In this document: positions 33,549 to 45,278 of the stretch, in pieces
How positions within the stretch are numbered: the first letter of the stretch is position 1
Layout of the letters: each line of letters begins with the position of its first letter
Program-made: the position numbers and the translations under genes
The notes under the pieces: generated by a model
Database searches by the model: none
What the model saw: only the letters and a program-made list of their open reading frames with translations
Told to the model about the DNA's origin: nothing
From: Diphasiastrum complanatum
Taxonomy: Eukaryota > Streptophyta > Lycopodiopsida > Lycopodiales > Lycopodiaceae
DNA: 64,000 nucleotides
Reading direction: 5' to 3'
Assembly (NCBI GenBank): GCA_029204225.1
Contig: CM055107.1
Location: 23,827,391-23,891,390 of the forward strand

Positions 33549-34037
33549 TGTTATGTCCATATTCGGTTAAGGACCTAGAATAGTCCTAATATGGTAGACT
33601 GGCCCTCCAGTGTTCGATATTATTGGTCACGCCTAGATTTTATTCCACATCGAGGCCTGTTGGTGACTAATGACCTTGAGAGGACCTAGACACTCTAATT
33701 GAGACATATGGAGTAGTGCATGTACGTGAGACTGATATAGGCAGGAGGTATGCATGTAGAGCTATAACCTATTTATAGTTGACCTGCATGGAAATTGCAT
33801 GTGCTCATGCACAGGATGATACTCTCTATATATTGACGTAGTAATTATTCTGTCGATGACTTGGTCTAGGTTACCTGATGAGCTCTTCTCCTCTTGCTAT
33901 CACATTGGCATGGCTTGGGGGCTAGATCCAGGAGTATTCACCAGGAGGGATCTGGGATTGGTTGGGTGGTTTTGCTCCATAGTCTCTCTTGTGTTCTCCT
34001 ATCCTCATCTTAGGGGTTTTCCCTAGTGGTCTTTATA
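33549..34037 (+). repeat. 5' LTR of the LARD-like element
   Basis: Starts TGTTATGTCCATATTCGG and ends GTGGTCTTTATA (the other copies end in CA, so the last C is mutated). Matches 11279-10808 on the minus strand throughout, including GAGACATATGGAGTA and CTCTCTATAT as possible TATA region. Confidence 0.85.
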
Positions 34038-34038
34038 T

Positions 34039-34050
34039 TGGTATCAGAGC
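34039..34050 (+). other. primer-binding site of the LARD-like element
   Basis: TGGTATCAGAGC is complementary to the 3' end of initiator tRNA-Met, the usual primer for plant LTR elements. It sits one base after the LTR; the copy at 10806-10795 is identical. Confidence 0.9.
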
Positions 34051-35937
34051 CCGACTAAGATGCAGTTTTTGGAAGGATGGAGAGAAGTTCTACATCAAAT
34101 TGGAATTGGAACGCACTTGGATTCACATCCCGGTTGGAGTGCTGTTTTTTCAAGGGAAATTGGGTTTGGATTCACTAATTCTTGTTGGAATCATGCTTTT
34201 TGAACTTGGTGGTAGGCTCTTCTCCTTGTTTGATTCTGTGTAGAGATGCTTGGAAATTGTGTGAATTCATTCTTATGGTTTTTGAAGCCTTAAGAAAGTT
34301 TCTATTTGAAGTAGAATGATGTGCATGAGTATATCCATTTCTTACTCTAAACCTATTTTTTGAATGAACAATTTGCATGAATCCATAATGTTTAGACAAA
34401 TGAAATTCAGGTTAGTAACATTTGGTTTGTTGATAAATTGATGAAAATCAATGTATCCTGAATGAATGAACTAATTGTAGCTGTGAATCTTGAATTTAAT
34501 GTTTGCATGTGACGGTTTGAGCTATTTTCTAGAAATATCCTCTTGTATTTCATGCAAATCTGTAAAACATAGAATGGAAATGAAAAGTTGTCCATTCTCT
34601 GGGGAAATGGATATAGGAATGGATTTTGGATACATCCAATAAGAAATCCTATGAAACATTCCTTGGAATGTTGCTCACTGCTTCTGAAGATGGTAATCTT
34701 GAGGTTTGAACCTAGACACATGCTTTGGATCTTTCTTTCAAACTCGTTCTTAACCTTTGTAGATCTTTGTACAGCTGTTAATGATGTTATTCAGCTGAGG
34801 ACTTCTTTTGAAGCATTATCCACTTTGTAGGATAACATGCGGCAGATAGGAACTTGTCAACAGCTATTGCAGATGATGGGTGGGACATTCGGAAGATTGC
34901 ATGTAGGATTCTTAGCATTACCTCTGTTGTAAATCCCTTTTGTCAAAAAGGAAAAGCGCTAGTTGTTCTGTCATTGGCATCAGGTCTTGTAAACAGCTGT
35001 TCTCTTTATAGGTCGATGTTGGAGATGCCACATGGTAGTATTGGAACGCGTTTTTTGGGTACCTGATTGGCATCTGTGGTAGAGTGAATGCTAGCCGGTT
35101 TGTGGAGCCGATTCTATGAGCATTGAAGCTGTTGGAGTAGGGTAATCCCTCGTTTTCTCTGTGGCAGATCTGTGATCGGTTTGAAACCTCTTCCTCTCCC
35201 TCTGTGGGTCGCGTTTTGGGAACGTTTATTAATGTGAGAGGCGGCTGCAGGAGCTCTGTAGAGGGCCGAACCACCATCGCATTGTAGCTGTCAAGATGAA
35301 ACGGCTACAAGGATGGGTCGTGGAACCCTTAGGGTTTATTGGTGGTTGTCGAGTAATTTTTTTTCCTAAAGTGTAAGCCTTTCCCGATTTTTGCATGAGG
35401 TTTTTGAGGTTGCATTGTTTTTTGCAATGGCTTGTAAATCGACAGTTGAGAATTTAATTATCTATTCTCCTGCCTGTAACCTAAAAGAATTTTCGGGTGA
35501 CCGAAAAATCTAAGGGAGGAAGAAAATGAGACACCTGAGTAGGTAAATGTGATAGTGTTGTGTAATTTGAATTGGTTAAGAATCCCTGTAAGAAAATCGC
35601 ATAACGCCGATATTTTGAATTATTTAAGTTGAAATTATTTTGAATATCTATAGGACCATGAGTTGACCCTATTTTGTTATGGAAAATTGTGACATGGAAC
35701 GAGAATGACACTTGGTTCACATTTGTACTGTAATGAGCCTTATTCCTAAGAGTTGTAACTCTCAGATGGTAGGAATTCGGAATGGATAGTACCAGCCATA
35801 TGGGTTGTTTATGTGACAGTAAAGCCATGTGCAGATTCTTGTTAAATCACAATTTTGAACTGCATTATTGCGATCCATTAGGAACAGATTTGGGGGTACT
35901 CCGGTTGTTGTAAAGCTACCTTTACAAGCTTTACTTC

Positions 35938-36024
35938 TGGCGCCATCGGCGCCAGCTATGTCCCCGGCGCCAGCAGCACCCCTGCTGCTCCCGGCGCCAC
36001 TGTGACCAGAATCCAGCCGGCGCC
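35938..36024. repeat. cluster of GGCGCC palindromes
   Basis: Five GGCGCC sites within about 90 bases (near 35939, 35948, 35967, 35994, 36019) in a GC-rich island within otherwise AT-rich internal DNA. Three more occur downstream (about 36574, 36769, 36956). The minus strand has a chance Ala/Gly-rich frame here. Confidence 0.8.
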
Positions 36025-36529
36025 AAGTTCCTATGGCTGAAAATCTTTGATCGGTTCTAGCGGAGTCCAGAGAGCTCAGATCGATGTGCAATCACCTCAC
36101 ACGATCTAGGCATGATTAAAGGAAGCCTGGGGATCAATAAAATATAAAGAGAGAAAATGACTTTCTAGAAAGAGAAAATCCTAGAGAGAGAAAAACGTGC
36201 TTTACCAGCTTGGGTAGAGTGCTTGGTATGAGGGGGGGTGCCGAATCACACCAATACTATAGGGGAGTGCGGGTTGCGACTCAGGGCGAGCTCCAACCAA
36301 GTCTCAGCCTCCCTTGATGGAATGTTGTCATGGCTCTCGCCTTGGCATGCTAGCGCCCCGGAGACTAGGGTCGGTCACACACTTGAAATGTAACCTTCTC
36401 AGATTTATCAATAAAGTGGGATTTTCCTCAAACTGACTCTGATTACCTTCTGGGTTTCAGTGTTCGGTAAAAGCGCCAGTTGTAAGGCCGCTTCCAAATT
36501 TTTAAGTTGGCACATAGCTGAGGGTCGTA

Positions 36530-37130
36530 TTCCGGGACGCCAGCGGTATGCCGTCGGGACCATTCGGTCCGTGGCGCCAACGGTATGCTGTCGGGACCAT
36601 TTGGTCCAGGAACTAGTTGTTTCCATATCTGTCGCGGCTTGTGGTTCTGAGTGTTCCTTGCATGAACGTGAATGGGTTAAGCTCTTGGGGAACGGGCTCT
36701 AACCTGTCGGCTGAGTTGGATGGCTTGCTTGGGTGGAAGTTACCCGTTTATGGCTATCCAGTATGGCGTGGCGCCAGGTTGGCTTCCAGCGCTCGTGACG
36801 AAGCTTTCAGTTGGTTAAGTCTGATGTAAGTCAGACCGCTTGCTTGGATTGGATGTTACTCGTTTGTAACGAAGCTTCGAGTTGGTTAAGTTTGATGTAT
36901 GTCGGGCGGCTTGCTTGGAGGGAAGTCACCCACATCGGGACCCCCGATCTGGCATGGCGCCAGGTTGGATCTCAATGTTGGTTTTCAGGAACTTCAAGTT
37001 GGTTAAGTCTGATCGTTGTTGGTGAGTTGGCTGCTTGTATGTCAAGTGGGTTTGGATGGCAAGAGTTGAAGGCTGGGAAGCTAAGTCGTGGTTCTCGGCT
37101 CCCTTTGGGATGCCTGCGCTACACCGGTAT
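36530..37130. repeat. imperfect tandem repeats in the LARD-like element
   Basis: Two 37 bp units around CGGTATGCYGTCGGGACCAT (36539 and 36580 regions) are followed by four longer units of uneven length, each starting GGTTAAG (about 36673, 36812, 36883, 36996) and including GCTTGCTTGG and CATGGCGCCAGGTTGG-type segments. Open frames across them are by-products of the repeats. Confidence 0.7.
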
Positions 37131-40126
37131 TTGGTAGAATAGATATGTGCATATCTGGTATTGGAAATCCAAATAGAGGTTTTAGATCTCTGGATTATAA
37201 ACTACAATCTGTAAGGTAAGCAAATTCCTCATAAGTAAGCAATTACTTAATGAAAATGCCTGTGACATCTACACAATCTCAAGTATGTGCTCGAGTAAAG
37301 AAATTTAGAGTTCAACTAACAATCTAAATCTTGAACTCATCCCAATTGATCAAGAATTCCTCATTATCTTAAGAATCCTCATATTCTCTTATATTCTTCA
37401 AATGATCTGTTAAGTATCAGTTTATGATTCATCAATTATAATTTCAGGATTCTAAATCCATACTTAATCATTGAAAGATACTGGAGTTTATGTACAATAT
37501 ACAATTTAAGAAATATAAGAACCATTCTGAAATCTTTTCCGCAAGGAAAATCATTGGATTCCAAGAATATTCTTCCAAACCAATTCTTATCAGATTATGA
37601 GCTCCAAATTCAACAATCAACAAGGTAATTAAAGACCTTTATGGAATTCATCTTTAACAATATAAACTTTATACAATCTCCTAGAACAGCATCTAGAGAT
37701 TTCAGTATACCATTCTTGGCACCATTAGGATCCAGTATCTAATGAGCTCACAGGGATACTATCACTAATGAATCAAGTTTATTTCTAAACTGAGAAATAG
37801 TCATCCAAGAAATCAGTATCCTATGCACACAATTCTTAATGAATCCAAATGACTCATAAATTATGTGCCTTACAAGCAATACACACAAAACAGACAACTT
37901 TCGGCGAATTCTCTTCACACTGTCCGTTTTACCAATTAACTTCCACAGGAGTAAATTAACTACTCAAGTTAATTGCTCATGATTTAGAAATGTTAAATGT
38001 CTAGGTGCAGATCTTATTTATACTAGTATAACACCACATTTAGATCCATATCCAAATCACTTTTAAGTTAACCAATAGATCTATCAGAACAGATCTGTTA
38101 ACTTTGCAAGTAATTGTCAAACAAAATACTTGATCATATGTCTATGTTCAACCACTAGGTTAAGTGCACCAGATAACCTTAGTAACAAGGAATACATAGT
38201 AGATCCACACAAGATTAATCGTGCACATATGAGAAAAATCTCACTATGACCCAGTACATAAACACATATATCCTTATCTGGCAGATTCCTCCAAAATCCA
38301 CATATGTTACTCACATATATCACTGAGAATCTTGTAACTCAGTTACAAAAAATTCTATTTCTCTTGAGTAAATAACATATCTGGGAAATCTCTGAAGTGA
38401 ACAATTCCACAACACAAGTTTTCCAACCATTATACTTTTATCAACAAAATTCCTTCAATCATTCAACCTACTTCATATCTTAGTGTGCAAACCAAGATTA
38501 GGCTGACTTATACAGACATCTTTGGATATAAGGTTAAGATTAAAGCTTTATTCCACTAATCCAATCCATAATTTAATGGTATTTGGTAACCAATCAGTGA
38601 ACTTAATTTAATCTTTACCATTACTTCCCATATTCATGAATATCTCACAGCTCAAAAACCCCCAAAATTACTCTAGTTCCAGATTATTCAAAACAATCAC
38701 TAGATATTTTCTCTATTCCTCTGGATAGTTCCACCATTGCACACAAACTGGATTCCACAAAAGAAATCTATGCAACTGGTTAATCTTATGAAAGTCTGAT
38801 TCATATCATTTTCTTCTCCCCCTTTTAAAAGAAATTTCAGAATTTCAATTAAAAAATTCCCAGGAGACAACGCATAAGATATCAAAGATTCAAAAAAGTC
38901 AGTAATGAGTATTCCATACCATTACAAACCAGACTTTTTCCATAAATATCTTATCCCGATTGATAGAAACATTACTTTCAATAATCAACTATCAAATAGA
39001 AATAATAATTTGGGCTCAAGAAGTCTAAATTCCACTTAATCAATTGAAACATCAATTGATTCTGAGCTATATTCAAAAACCTGAAATGGAAGCATGAATT
39101 CATATAACTTAAACAGTCCTTCAAAATCTAATTCTACACTGGAAGGAATTATATGAATCTCAATCCAATTGTCTCATATATAAGAAATTTCTAAAAAGTG
39201 GAGGTTTAAAATTATAAGAGAAATAGCTTTTAAGGGTTTCTGATTTGGAATTTATGAGATACCATTGAGGGATCCGGATCTATATCTCATAACCTCTCCA
39301 AATACCCTAAATAGGCTTTACAAATGGTTTCAATTGTTAGCATTACAATTAATGTAAATACTACCCACTGGCCTACAGATCATTCTCACACAAGAATTTT
39401 CTCTTTGAAATCACTGATGTCCCATACCAACAGTTTTCTCTCCAAGAAAGTCGTTTGCTTTTAGATCTGATCAACTAAAAATCAGAAAGACTATTTGACC
39501 ATCCTATATCCAATATAGGATCCAATCTTCAACCATTTTCCAGAAAGATACCTCCAACTATTGAATTCTCCATTTCCTTAAGTTTTCACAGTAGATGACA
39601 ATATCATCTAAGAATACCACTAGGCATTGACCCCAGTATGGACGAGAGACCTCGTTCATATACAATCAAAATGACCTAAGCTTATTCTTCAAAACCAAAA
39701 GGAAAAATTCAATATAGCTGAAGTACACCAGTAGATACCCAATATCTAAATCCGAAATGGTACAAGGAATTCAATTCCTTCAAGAAGATCACTAAATTGC
39801 ATTATTCGGCTTGTGTACGAAGTTCAGTCTAAATCTCCAGTTTTGTAGGAGACAGATAAATCTATTAAGATACAGATAGATGCTGATTTCTTGCATTTGG
39901 TGCTAGAAATGGGGCTGTTAACTCATTTGAGTAACTGCATGTACTCTGGTTTGAGTTATGATTGTCTGAGACTTGATGGATCTCCTAGAGATTTTACATG
40001 ACTGAATTGTGATATTTTAGAATATTTGGATATTCTAAGAATATTTGTACCAAGAAGCCTTATTTACTACAAGAAATTGAAATGGAATTTCTTTAGCTTT
40101 TGGATTTGATCTCTAAAATAAAGCTC

Positions 40127-40222
40127 CAGGAGGGATCTAGGATTGGTTGGGTGGTTTTGCTCCATAGTCTCTCTTGTGTTTTCCTATCCTCATCTTAGGA
40201 GTTTTCCCTAGTGGTCTTTACA
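40127..40222 (+). repeat. truncated 3' LTR of the LARD-like element
   Basis: Only the last 96 bases of the LTR (from CAGGAGGGATCTAGG to GGTCTTTACA) remain, preceded by internal sequence. No polypurine tract is visible before it, so the internal end and most of the LTR were lost. Confidence 0.8.
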
Positions 40223-40227
40223 ACCAG

Positions 40228-40581
40228 ACATAATGCCGACAATAACCATCGATCCGCGTTAATCCATACCTTGTACATGGTACCCTAGTACAAGAAGTGG
40301 AAACGCGACTTCGACGCGTCCTAGGTGGCGTAAGCGTGAAGGGCGAGGCCCATGTTAATGTCAGAATTGAAAAGCGTTGGGTAAAAATCCATTGCTTCAA
40401 GAAGTGGGCCAGCAATCTGAAGTCATGGTTTAATCAGGGCATCAAAAGGCAAGGGCCAAATCTGGGTGGCTGAGGGTATCTCCGTTGGATCACCTGTTTG
40501 GTGTCAAAGTTGTCAGAAGATGAGGAGGCCATATTAGCAGTGATTGTTAAAGTGCGAAAAAGTAGAAAAAACGGTGAAAAA
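40228..40581 (-). pseudogene. repeat R, copy R2: N-terminal coding part and leader
   Basis: ATG at 40532 on the minus strand opens MASSSSDNFDTKQVIQRRYP, broken by a stop after 33 codons; in a neighbouring frame the run FYPTLFNSDINMGLALHAYA continues the protein toward the LARD insertion. Upstream leader is cut by the copia-derived element at 40582. Confidence 0.5.
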
Positions 40582-40878
40582 TGTGAAGAATAAAAAGTTA
40601 TCCAGCTTGTCTATAGGGGTTGATGAGGAAAATCATCTTGCTTGTGCATTTACAGGTTGTAAATATTATTTTCTAGTATGTACAAACTTGAGCTACATGA
40701 CATGCACAATGTCTAGATGGTCATATTTCACTTTGTTCCATTGTATATATCAAAGGTATGTGAATTGAGCACATGACCTTGTAGATTAGGGCGAGTTTGA
40801 GTTAGGTAGATCTAGATTTGATGACATGCATAAAACTAGATGACATGCATAATCAGTTAGTGTGCATGCATGCAACAT
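40582..40878 (+). repeat. 5' LTR (3'-truncated) of the small copia-derived element
   Basis: Matches 43096-43395. It contains repeated GACATGCATAA and CATGCATGCAACATGCA words. It fuses near 40880 to gag-end coding sequence (AFTKDKSKNKAKNKDYGG style), which shows the deletion. Confidence 0.8.
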
Positions 40879-41057
40879 GCAATTACTGCATGCAACAAGC
40901 CTTCACCAAGGACAAATCAAAGAACAAAGCAAAGAACAAAGACTATGGAGGAGTAGAAGATGTTTCAACTCATTCTTCTAACTTCAAGAAGAAGACTTAA
41001 GAAGATCAAGCCAATTTTATCATAGAAGACTTACATGCAAGTGGAGAGGCATCTCTC

Positions 41058-42866
41058 ATGATGTCTAGTTTATCCTCTTTACCCTTTAATGATGTATCTT
41101 GGTATATTGATAGTGGAGCCACAACTCATATGAGCTGCTCCAAGGATTCTTTTGTTTCTATTAAATCTATTCTAGATCCTAAGAAATCAATATACACAAC
41201 CGTTGGTGATGCATGTGCAATTGAAGGAGTTGGAAGTTGTTCCTTGAAACTTGCATCTTCTATGAATTTTACACTTTCCAATGTACTTTATGTTCCTAAT
41301 CTCACAAAGAATGTGATTAGTGTTGGAAAGTTATTTGATGATGGTTTTGAAGTGGATTTCAATGTCAATAGTTGTTTCATAAAGAAAGAAGATAAGATCC
41401 TTGCATGTGGATCTAGATATGGAGGCATTTTCAAGCTAGATGTGCATGAAAATGCAAGTGCATGTGATGTTGCATTGATGACTTATGTTTCCAAGGAGGA
41501 AGTATGGCATAGGAAGTTGCATGTTTTCAATTTCAGATCTATGCCTATTATAGTCAAGGAGATCAAGCCAAGAGTGGTTTATTCTATGGCAAAATCACAT
41601 ATGGATCCATATTTGATGTCTTCTACCAAGACAAAGCATCCTATGGAGTTGGAACATTCGGATGTTCATCTTTCTTTATCAGTAAGCAAGGAAGGTGTTT
41701 CTTGCTTTGCATGTACTATTGATGGTTCCACAAGTTACATTTGGCTAAGTCTTGTCTCTTCAGGTTTTATGGTGCATGTGTATTTTCCATCATGCAAAAC
41801 TTTATGGAGTTATGGAGCTAATGGAAGGAGTGCACTATATGGAGTCTTGTTCAGCTATAAGCCTAAGGTTGTATACCTCAGTGTTCTTGAAGATTATTGC
41901 TTTGCATGTGGTTTCTTGGAAGGAAAGAAGGATGGAGATCCTAGTCTATGGATCATGGTTGGATGCTTATCCACCAAGGAAGGCTACATAGCCTTTACAC
42001 TCTCTATCTCGAAGGTGTTTGAGCATGGAGAAGTTGTTTATTTTGAAGATCTATTTTCTATCTTGGAAGTGGCTGAGAGCACAGTATCTCATGATGCATC
42101 ACAAGTCATTGCTATGGTGAGTAATCAAGCTGTGATGGGGTCGAGGTTTGAGGAGGAGTATCCTCAACATGCATGTCCAAGAAGATCTCCATCATTGTAC
42201 AAGGCCGAGTCCTTGTGGATCTTATTTCATGGAAAAGAAAGGATAAGTGAAGGTGGTGTTCACTCTATTCTACTCACCTATGGTTCTCTTTCTTTTACTG
42301 ATGATGTATCTTGCTTGGTTGAGATTTGCTTATCTCAAAGGTCAAGTAAGACTATTCTAGTTTTGAATGAAGTCTTTAGTTTGGAGTTAATTCTTGTCAT
42401 TTGTGACTTGATTATGCTTCCAAAACATCTAGAAAGCAAGATATTGTATCATCATATGTATGCTCTTAAATTGAGTAAGAGCAAGTATGAGTTTAGTACT
42501 CATAGTTTGAATAAAAGAGTTTTTTCATTTTTTGAGGCATATTGTGAATTTCTTTTGAGAGTAAGTGAAACATCCAATGAGGACACTTACATCCTTAAGA
42601 AAGTATTTATTTTCAATTTGATCAAGTTTGAGTATGCTTCAAGATTAGATCCATTTTGGATAGAGTTCATAGAGATTGGACTAATGAAGCTAGTGTGCTT
42701 AATCTTCAATATTACTCATGGTATAATCTTGATCTATTTGATCTTTGTGGTCATTATGAGGCTTGGAGGCCTCGTATTTTTCAGATTTTGGTGCAGCCAA
42801 CTTCATGCATGTGAACTTTGCAAACCCAGGATCGACATCAGGCATGGAGGAAGCACATTGGCATAG
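41058..42866 (+). CDS. 602-residue protease-like/degenerate copia Pol protein, no RT
   Basis: The N terminus has the copia protease motif DSGATTHM (residues 18-25) and VLYVPNLTKNVISVGKL (76-92), then a GAG-pre-integrase-like EVWHRKLHVFNF (148-159). After that only faint copia echoes remain: ELEHSDVHLSLSV near 196 where integrase has HSDVCGP, and SYKPKVVYLSVL with CLSTKEGYIAF near 270-310 where the integrase-RT linker normally lies. The integrase D,D,E residues and the whole RT are not recognisable, yet there is no stop for 602 codons. The last 200 residues are Leu/Ile/Phe-rich with a hydrophobic run (GIILIYLIFVVIMRL) near 565-580 and resemble nothing I know. The in-frame codons continue from upstream gag-like sequence with one stop at 40998. 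It may be a non-autonomous family protein or simply an undisrupted relic. Confidence 0.55.
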   Translation: MMSSLSSLPFNDVSWYIDSGATTHMSCSKDSFVSIKSILDPKKSIYTTVGDACAIEGVGSCSLKLASSMNFTLSNVLYVPNLTKNVISVGKLFDDGFEVDFNVNSCFIKKEDKILACGSRYGGIFKLDVHENASACDVALMTYVSKEEVWHRKLHVFNFRSMPIIVKEIKPRVVYSMAKSHMDPYLMSSTKTKHPMELEHSDVHLSLSVSKEGVSCFACTIDGSTSYIWLSLVSSGFMVHVYFPSCKTLWSYGANGRSALYGVLFSYKPKVVYLSVLEDYCFACGFLEGKKDGDPSLWIMVGCLSTKEGYIAFTLSISKVFEHGEVVYFEDLFSILEVAESTVSHDASQVIAMVSNQAVMGSRFEEEYPQHACPRRSPSLYKAESLWILFHGKERISEGGVHSILLTYGSLSFTDDVSCLVEICLSQRSSKTILVLNEVFSLELILVICDLIMLPKHLESKILYHHMYALKLSKSKYEFSTHSLNKRVFSFFEAYCEFLLRVSETSNEDTYILKKVFIFNLIKFEYASRLDPFWIEFIEIGLMKLVCLIFNITHGIILIYLIFVVIMRLGGLVFFRFWCSQLHACELCKPRIDIRHGGSTLA

Positions 42867-43095
42867 TAGTAGTTTGGTGGAATATTTTTCAAAGGCATTT
42901 GGAAAAGATTTATGTCTAAGAGATCTTATCATGGTTATGGTAAGGGTGCTGCTATGATGGATTCTTTGATCATCTTCAATTCAAATTCAAAGCAAAGAAT
43001 CCACACACAAAAAGTTTCTTCATCAACAATTGGACCAATCTTGGAGGATTTCAAGTTCAAGTGATCAAGCCAAGTTGATAACTTTTAAGGAGGAG

Positions 43096-43870
43096 TGTGA
43101 AGAATAAAAAGCTATCCAACTTGTCTATAGGGGTTGATGAGGAAAATCATCTTGCTTGTGTATTTACAAGTTGTAAATATTATTTTCTAGTATGTACAAA
43201 CTCGAGCTACATGACATGCACAATGTCTAGATGGTCATATTTCATTTTGTTCCATTGTATATATCAAAGGTATGTGAATTGAGCACATGACCTTGTAGAT
43301 TAGGGCGTTGCGATAGGTAGATCTAGATTTGATGACATGCATAAAACTAGATGACATGCATAATCAGTTAGTGTGCATGCATGCAACATGCAATCATTGT
43401 ATGCAACATGCAAGTCAGTATACATGTTTTACACATGTCCAAGTCATCTAGGGAAGTCACATGCAAGACATGCAAACACTATTGGACACATGCATGTAGT
43501 TTTGTAGGTTCATAGTGGAGAATCTGACATTTGGACAAAGTAGGTAGGAGTTAGGTGCAATTTCAACATGCAAGCTGTTAGGTGTCATTATGGTAGTAGT
43601 TTACACTTGATTTGGTGTAGGGAACGCATTGAATGCAAGGAGTACCATGAATTTTGGCTCCTGTATATGTACATATCATTCTCATTCATATCTAATGATG
43701 AATCAAGCTTTGGTAATGTCATGATGTCAAAATTGGCTCTCATGCTATTTTGCTTGTTTTGATATTCTCTCTCTAACTCGAGATTGGTGTCTTCTTCATA
43801 CATTATTTTGATTATGTATTCTCTCTATTTGTGAGGAATTAGTTTTGCTTTGATCTGTAGCATTCTAGAT
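43096..43870 (+). repeat. 3' LTR of the small copia-derived element
   Basis: Starts TGTGAAGAATAAAAAGC after AAGGAGGAG. The part beyond 43395 has no partner in the truncated 5' LTR. The downstream border is set only by the start of another copia pol fragment near 43905. Confidence 0.65.
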
Positions 43871-43904
43871 TGTGCTCTAACTTCGATCTGCCTACTCCTC
43901 TCCT

Positions 43905-44920
43905 TTGCAGCTACAGCAAATCTCAAAGTTCATCAGATGGATGTTCAATGGAACCATCAAAGAGGAAATCTATATGATGCAGCCAGAGGACTACAAACTC
44001 AATGGCAAGCAATAGCACCTTGTATGCAGAATTCACAAGGCGCTCTATGGGCTAAAACGGTCACCCTGAGCCTGGTTTCAAAAGATCAACACATTTCTGA
44101 TAGAGAATGATTTCATCCCAAACTTAGCAGACTCGAATGTCTATTTCAAGTCTGTATCAGATTAATTCATCATAATCACTCTCTACATAGGTGATACACT
44201 CTTATTCAATAATAATTTGAATCTGATGAAGAATACAAAATGCATGCTGGCCCAGGAATACAAGATGATTGACATGGATCCAGCCCACTATTGTCTCGGA
44301 ATCCAAATTCAATGAGATCGACCCAGTAGACTGGTCTTCATCAGTCAGCAACGATATCTCAACAATTTGTTGGAAAAGTATGGAATGGCCAACTACAAAC
44401 CCAGTCTCTTTCCACTCGACCCTGTATTAAAGCTATCAAAGGAACAATCTCCTCAAACTGAGGCAGAAAAGGAGGAGATGAAGCGCTACTCGTTTCAATC
44501 TATCATCGGCTCACTGATGTATGCAATAATCTGCACGCGACCAGACCTTGCATATTCGATCAGTACACTCAGCCAGTTCCTATCAAATCCAGGCATAGCT
44601 CATTGGAAAGTGCTAACAAAGGTCATGAAGTACATTCAAGCAACGACAACTCTCAGCATCTGCTATGGAGGCAACCAAACTGCCAATATCCTTGAAGCCT
44701 ACACAGATGCGGATTGGGCAAGAGATGTCGACACCAGAAAATCAACTTCTGGATTTGTATTTTTATACAACCAAGGCCCAATCTCATGGAACAGCTGAAA
44801 GCATACCTCAGTTGCATCATCAACATAATCCGAATACATAGCTGTCACAAATGCAACCAAAGAGGCGATCTAGCTTAGGGAACTGCTCGCAGACCTTAAT
44901 CTTGCACAACCAGAAGCGGA
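43905..44920 (+). pseudogene. Ty1/copia reverse transcriptase-RNase H fragment
   Basis: Opens with LKVHQMDVQWN at the RT palm, then in shifting frames the LYVDD-equivalent region is damaged by stops (44160-44230), followed by a clean stretch 44367-44798: LEKYGMANYKPSLFPLD, SLMYAIICTRPDLAYSISTL, QFLSNPGIAHWK and AYTDADWARDVDTRKSTSGF. A stop follows SWNS near 44798, then SEYIAVTNATKEAI continues. No LTR of its own is evident. A different copia family from those at 455, 6108 and 46878. Confidence 0.88.
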
Positions 44921-45232
44921 AGGGAAGTGGCCCCATCACCACTTCCATCAGTATCAGTGGCCAACGACCAACCCTCAACTACAGGACCATATCCAAATGT
45001 AAGGGAAGAAGGAAGAATATATCATAAGGTCCGCCATGGGGTACAGAAAGTACAAGAAGAGGAAGCTGCACAAGCACGAGACAATCTGGGTTACAGCCGA
45101 TGGTTTGGGTCGAAGGTCAATGGTTTGAGTCGAAAGTTGTCAATGACAATTAGCCAAAATTTTAAGTGGTGGACGATGGTTTGGGTGGATAGCTAATGAT
45201 CATACAAATATGGTGCGAATTTAGGATTAGGG

Positions 45233-45233
<1 letters not shown>

Positions 45234-45274
<41 letters not shown>
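45234..45274. repeat. (GT)n microsatellite
   Basis: About 20 GT units. Confidence 0.95.

Positions 45275-45278
<4 letters not shown>

Larger units (their letters stand above)
33549..40222 (+). mobile_element. 6.7 kb non-autonomous LTR retroelement (LARD-like), inserted in R2
   Basis: A 489 bp 5' LTR (33549-34037) is followed by a tRNA-iMet primer site and about 6.1 kb of internal DNA with no recognisable gag or pol frame. The right end is the last 96 bases of the LTR (40127-40222). The flanks are ACCGG (33544-33548) and ACCAG (40223-40227), a probable 5 bp target-site duplication with one mutation. R2 coding sequence continues on both sides. Such elements need enzymes supplied by another element. 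Two further fragments of the family lie at 3605 and 10255. In the 96 bases shared by both LTR ends I count four differences, all transitions. Confidence 0.82.
40582..43870 (+). mobile_element. small copia-derived LTR element with one long ORF
   Basis: Direct repeats starting TGTGAAGAATAAAAAG at 40582 and 43096 are the LTRs; the 3' one is preceded by the purine tract AAGGAGGAG (43087-43095). Over the first 212 bases I count six differences, all transitions. The 5' LTR is joined directly to the end of gag near 40880, so the primer site and most of gag are deleted. Inside lies one 602-codon frame. The element has no reverse transcriptase, so it would depend on another element. It sits in the leader of R2. 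The 3' LTR end (about 43870) is not exactly defined. Confidence 0.8.
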
